The notes below the pieces were generated by a model. That model had not been told where the DNA came from, made no database searches, and worked only from the letters and a program-made list of their open reading frames with translations. This document shows positions 61,101 to 64,000 of a stretch of 64,000 bases of DNA, one piece after another. The DNA is from Falsiroseomonas algicola (GTDB taxonomy: Bacteria; Pseudomonadota; Alphaproteobacteria; Acetobacterales; Acetobacteraceae). The stretch's first letter is position 1. The number at the start of each line of letters is the position of its first letter. The DNA is taken from NCBI RefSeq assembly GCF_011040385.1, contig NZ_JAAIKB010000012.1, forward strand, positions 62,001 to 126,000, in the 5' to 3' direction. The translations under genes were made by a program, and so were the position numbers.

Positions 61101-62230
61101 TGACCGACCTTCTCCGCCCCATCGAGATCCTGCGCCCGACGCGCCTGGAATTCGGCGCCGGCACCGTCGGCATCGTCGGCCAATGGGCGCGGGAGCACGG
61201 GATCACCCGCACGCTCGTCGTCAGCGGCGGCTTCAACGCGAAGCGCGTCGATGTGCTGGGCCTGCCGGGGGAAGTCGCCATCTTCGGCCAGGTGAAGCCG
61301 GAACCCGACCTGCCGAACCTGCATGCCGCGCTGGCCATGGCGGAGGCATTCAAGCCGCAACTCGTCGTCGGCTTCGGCGGCGGCAGCGCGCTCGACCTCG
61401 CCAAGCTCGTCGCCGTGCTACCCGGCAGCGGCCAGACGCTGCATGAGGTGGTGGGGCCGGAGAAGGTGAAGGGCCGCAGCGTCAAGCTCGCCCAGGTCCC
61501 GACCACGGCGGGCACGGGCAGCGAGGCCGGCACGCGCTCCCTCGTCACCGATCCCGCGACGGAGCAGAAGCTGGCGGTGCAGAGCCGCCACATGCTGGCC
61601 GACCTCGCCGTGGTGGACGCGGAACTCACCATGAGCGTCCCGCCCGCCGTCACCGCCGCCACCGGCGTGGATGCCATGGCGCATTGCGTGGAGGCCTTCA
61701 CCAGCAAGCGCGCGCATCCGCTGATCGACCTCTATGCGCTGGAGGGCATCCGCCTCGTCGGCCGGTACCTCGCCCGCGCCGTCGCCGATGGCAGCGATAC
61801 GGAAGCGCGGGCGGGCCTCATGCTCGCCTCGCTCTATGGCGGCTACTGTCTCGGCCCGGTGAACACCACGGCGGGCCATGCCGTGGCCTATCCGCTCGGC
61901 ACGCGCCAGCACATCGCCCATGGCCATGCCTGCGCGCTGGTCTTCCCGCATACACTCGCCTTCAACGCGCCGGTGATGGCAGAGAAGACCGCGCTGGTGC
62001 TGCAGGCGCTCGGCCTTCCCGCCAGCAGCGAGGAGAGCGTGGTGCGCGAGGCGACCCACGCCTTCTGCGCGAAGCTCGGCATCGAGATGCGCCTCTCCGC
62101 CCTCGGCGTGCCGGAAGCCTCGCTGGAATCGATGGCGCAGGAGGCCCACGCCATCCGCCGCCTGCTGGATAACAACCCCCGCGACATCAGCGCGGCGGAG
62201 ATCCTCGCGATCTACCGCCGCGCCTTCTGA
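61100..62230 (+). CDS. Iron-containing alcohol dehydrogenase
   Basis: A 376-residue group III dehydrogenase with VGFGGGSALDLAKLVAVL (GGGS coenzyme loop, about 88-105), VPTTAGTGSEAGTRSLVTD, and the iron ligands in DLAVVDAEL...GVDAMAHCVEAF, GHAVAYPLG and HGHACALVFPH. It probably oxidises or reduces a small alcohol or aldehyde in the tetronate operon. Maleylacetate-reductase-like relatives also share this pattern. Start ATG 61100 shares a base with the previous stop. Confidence 0.9.
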
Positions 62231-62241
62231 GGAAAAGCGCG

Positions 62242-63411
62242 ATGGACACCGGCATCATCGAGAAGCCCGAGACGCTGGCCGCCGCGCCCGGCGATCCCGC
62301 GCGGACGGAATGCTTCATCCCGACGCCCTGCGTGCAGAACCATGCCGCCTTCCTGATGGAGTTGCCGGGCGGCGATCTCGGCTGCGTCTGGTTCGGCGGC
62401 ACGCAGGAAGGGGTGCCCGACATCTCCGTGCGCTTCTCCCGCCTCAAGCCTGGCGCCACGCGCTGGTCGCCGACGCAGACGCTGTCGGATGACCCGACGC
62501 GGTCGGAACAGAACCCGCTGCTCTTCCCGGCACCGGATGGGTCTCTCTGGCTGCTCTGGACCGCGCAGATCAGCGGCAACCAGGACACCGCCCTCATCCG
62601 CCGCCGCATCAGCCGCGATGGCGGCGACAGCTGGGGCCCGATCGAGACCACGATCGGGGAGCAGCCGGGCTTCGGCACCTTCATCCGCCAGCCCATCATC
62701 GTGACATCGGAAGGCAACTGGCTGCTTCCGATCTGGCGCTGCACCAAGCCGCCCGTCGGCGCCTGGACCGGCGACCTCGACACCTCCTCCGTCATGCTCT
62801 CCGCGGACCAGGGGAAGACCTGGACCGAACGCGCGGTGCCCGACAGCACCGGCACCTGCCACATGTGCATCCTCGACATGCAGGACGGCACGCTGGTCGC
62901 CTTCTACCGCAGCCGCTGGGCCGATTGGGTCTATCGCAGCACGTCGCAGGATGGCGGCCGCACATGGACCGCGCCGGTGCCGACCACGCTGCCCAACAAC
63001 AACTCCTCCATCCAGGCGATCCGCCTGGCCGATGGCGGCATCGCCATCCTGTTCAACGACAGCAGCGCGAAGGATGCGACGGATCGCCGCGTCTCGCTCT
63101 ATGACGACATCAGCGACATGGAAGCCCCGGTTGCCCCGCCCGCCGAGGGGCGCAGCGCCTTCTGGGGTGCGCCGCGCGCGCCGATGACGCTGGCAGTGAG
63201 CTATGATGGCGGCCTCACCTGGCCGCATCGCCGCAACCTCGAAACCGGGGACGGCTTCTGCATGACCAACAATTCGAAGGAGAGGCTGAACCGCGAGTTC
63301 AGCTATCCCTCGCTGCGCCAGGCCGCCGACGGGTCGCTGCACATCGCCTACACCTATTGGCGCCAGGCCATCAAATACGTCCATGTGCCCCTCGACTGGG
63401 TGCGTGGCTGA
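62242..63411 (+). CDS. Sialidase-fold (BNR/Asp-box) protein
   Basis: A 389-residue six-bladed propeller with four clear Asp-boxes of the S-x-D-x-G-x-T/S-W type: SRDGGDSW, SADQGKTW, SQDGGRTW and SYDGGLTW. No signal peptide is seen, so it is probably cytoplasmic. Sialidases need an arginine triad and a Tyr/Glu pair; candidates exist (FIRQP, YRSRW, FSYPSLRQ) but cannot be assigned by eye. In a tetronate operon it may cleave or isomerise a glycoside or sugar-acid conjugate. Its start lies 11 nt after the dehydrogenase gene. Confidence 0.8.
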   Translation: MDTGIIEKPETLAAAPGDPARTECFIPTPCVQNHAAFLMELPGGDLGCVWFGGTQEGVPDISVRFSRLKPGATRWSPTQTLSDDPTRSEQNPLLFPAPDGSLWLLWTAQISGNQDTALIRRRISRDGGDSWGPIETTIGEQPGFGTFIRQPIIVTSEGNWLLPIWRCTKPPVGAWTGDLDTSSVMLSADQGKTWTERAVPDSTGTCHMCILDMQDGTLVAFYRSRWADWVYRSTSQDGGRTWTAPVPTTLPNNNSSIQAIRLADGGIAILFNDSSAKDATDRRVSLYDDISDMEAPVAPPAEGRSAFWGAPRAPMTLAVSYDGGLTWPHRRNLETGDGFCMTNNSKERLNREFSYPSLRQAADGSLHIAYTYWRQAIKYVHVPLDWVRG

Positions 63412-63439
63412 ACGAAACCCGAGAAGGAGGAACAAAGAA

Positions 63440-64000
63440 ATGCTTCGCCGCACCCTGATCCAGTCCGCCGTCGGCGGCCTCGGCCTGCTGGCCGCGCCCG
63501 TCGTGCATGCCCAGGCCGCCTGGCCGCATGGCCGCACCATCCGCGTGGTCTGCCCCTGGCCGCCCGGCGCCGCGAATGACGCGCTCGCCCGCCTGCTGGC
63601 GCAGAAGCTGCAGGAGAAGCTGGGCGCGACCGCCATCGCGGAAAATCGCACCGGCGGCGCCGGCCTGGTCGGTACGCGGGAAGTGCTGAACGCGGCGCCG
63701 GACGGCTACACGCTGCTCGCCTCCGCCTTCAATACCGCCGTCATGCCGCTGGTGCTGCGCGGCGCGAATTTCGATCCGGAGCGCGACCTGGAGGTGATGG
63801 CCCGCGTCGCCCGCGCGCCGCTGGTGATGGTGATCAGCGGCAGCCGTCCGCAGCGCACCGTCGCCGATGTCGTCGCCGCGGCGAAGGCCAATCCGCGGGA
63901 CTGGAACATCGCCATCTCCTCCCTCGGCTCCGCCGGCCACCTGGCGACCATCGAGTTCAACCGCCGCACCGGCGCCAATCTCGACATGGTCGCCTATCGC
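63440..64000 (+). CDS. Bug-family tripartite tricarboxylate transporter receptor, truncated by window end
   Basis: The first 187 residues of a periplasmic receptor: signal peptide MLRRTLIQSAVGGLGLLAAPVVHAQ, then WPHGRTIRVVCPWPPGAANDALARLLAQKL, NRTGGAGLVGTREVLNAAPDGYTLL and an ISSLGSAGHLATIEF segment. The gene has a strong AAGGAGGA ribosome site and runs past position 64000, so the C-terminal half is missing only because of the window. It is the last visible gene of the tetronate operon and a good candidate for the tetronate-binding protein. Confidence 0.92.
   Translation, partial: MLRRTLIQSAVGGLGLLAAPVVHAQAAWPHGRTIRVVCPWPPGAANDALARLLAQKLQEKLGATAIAENRTGGAGLVGTREVLNAAPDGYTLLASAFNTAVMPLVLRGANFDPERDLEVMARVARAPLVMVISGSRPQRTVADVVAAAKANPRDWNIAISSLGSAGHLATIEFNRRTGANLDMVAYR

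Overview
This is a GC-rich, densely packed piece of a Gram-negative bacterial chromosome. Gene content points to the Alphaproteobacteria, most likely a heterotrophic Acetobacteraceae/Rhodospirillales member (Roseomonas-like). The reasons are the ftsE-ftsX-ydcF-plsC block preceded by a divergent MJ0042 zinc-finger gene, a lithoheterotrophic sox cluster, several Bug-type tripartite tricarboxylate receptors and many TAT-exported proteins. This placement is inference; no rRNA or tRNA gene is visible to anchor it. No CRISPR array, insertion sequence, phage gene or plasmid function was seen.

Layout. 1-12.7 kb is mostly housekeeping: the end of an M32 carboxypeptidase, a cytochrome c with an exported beta-propeller protein, a DUF2125 protein, a ChaC-type gamma-glutamylcyclotransferase, plsC/ydcF/ftsX/ftsE, MJ0042 protein, ribF, a LOG-family protein, a MaoC hydratase, an M20 peptidase, YnfA, an SDR and a TTC38-like repeat protein. 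12.9-19.0 kb is one tightly coupled unit: an exported IorA/IorB-type molybdenum hydroxylase runs without a gap into a cytochrome c, the flavocytochrome c flavoprotein soxF, and soxX-Y-Z-A. soxB and soxCD are absent from the window. A divergent acyl-CoA ligase and a cupin follow.

21.5-34.2 kb is an eleven-gene operon in which nearly every junction is a 4-nt stop/start overlap: a complete Dpp/Opp-type ABC importer, an amidohydrolase, an FAD oxidoreductase, a double-domain alpha/beta hydrolase, an acyl-CoA ligase, a second (Bug-type) solute receptor and a single-domain alpha/beta hydrolase. A convergent GntR/FCD regulator and a second amidohydrolase paralogue sit at its end. It looks like uptake plus degradation of an acidic or aromatic/amide compound. 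Several of its hydrolases lack the textbook catalytic or metal-binding residues.

36-38 kb holds a hydantoinase/dihydropyrimidinase-like enzyme and an isochorismatase-fold amidohydrolase. 38.1-45.6 kb is a sugar (CUT1) ABC importer operon with a DapA-family aldolase, two SDRs and a sugar isomerase. An IclR regulator is divergent from it. 46.5-51.7 kb is an operon of an AcoX-like NAD-kinase homologue, gcvPA/gcvPB-like proteins without gcvH or gcvT, and a DAO-family flavoenzyme. The same palindrome, GTTCGC-N3-GCGAAC, sits before the iclR gene and before this operon, which links them in one probable IclR regulon. 51.9-58 kb holds a flavin monooxygenase, a DsbA-fold isomerase, an M19-like dipeptidase homologue, an acyl-CoA ligase, an enoyl-CoA hydratase and an SDR. 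58.1-64 kb is a probable tetronate (four-carbon acid sugar) catabolic operon: IclR, DUF1537 kinase, PdxA2-like dehydrogenase, iron alcohol dehydrogenase, a sialidase-fold protein and a Bug receptor cut by the window end.

Overall the window pairs core genes with a run of separately regulated scavenging operons, each with its own transporter, regulator and degradative enzymes. Assignments rest on reading motifs and gene order; no database search was run.
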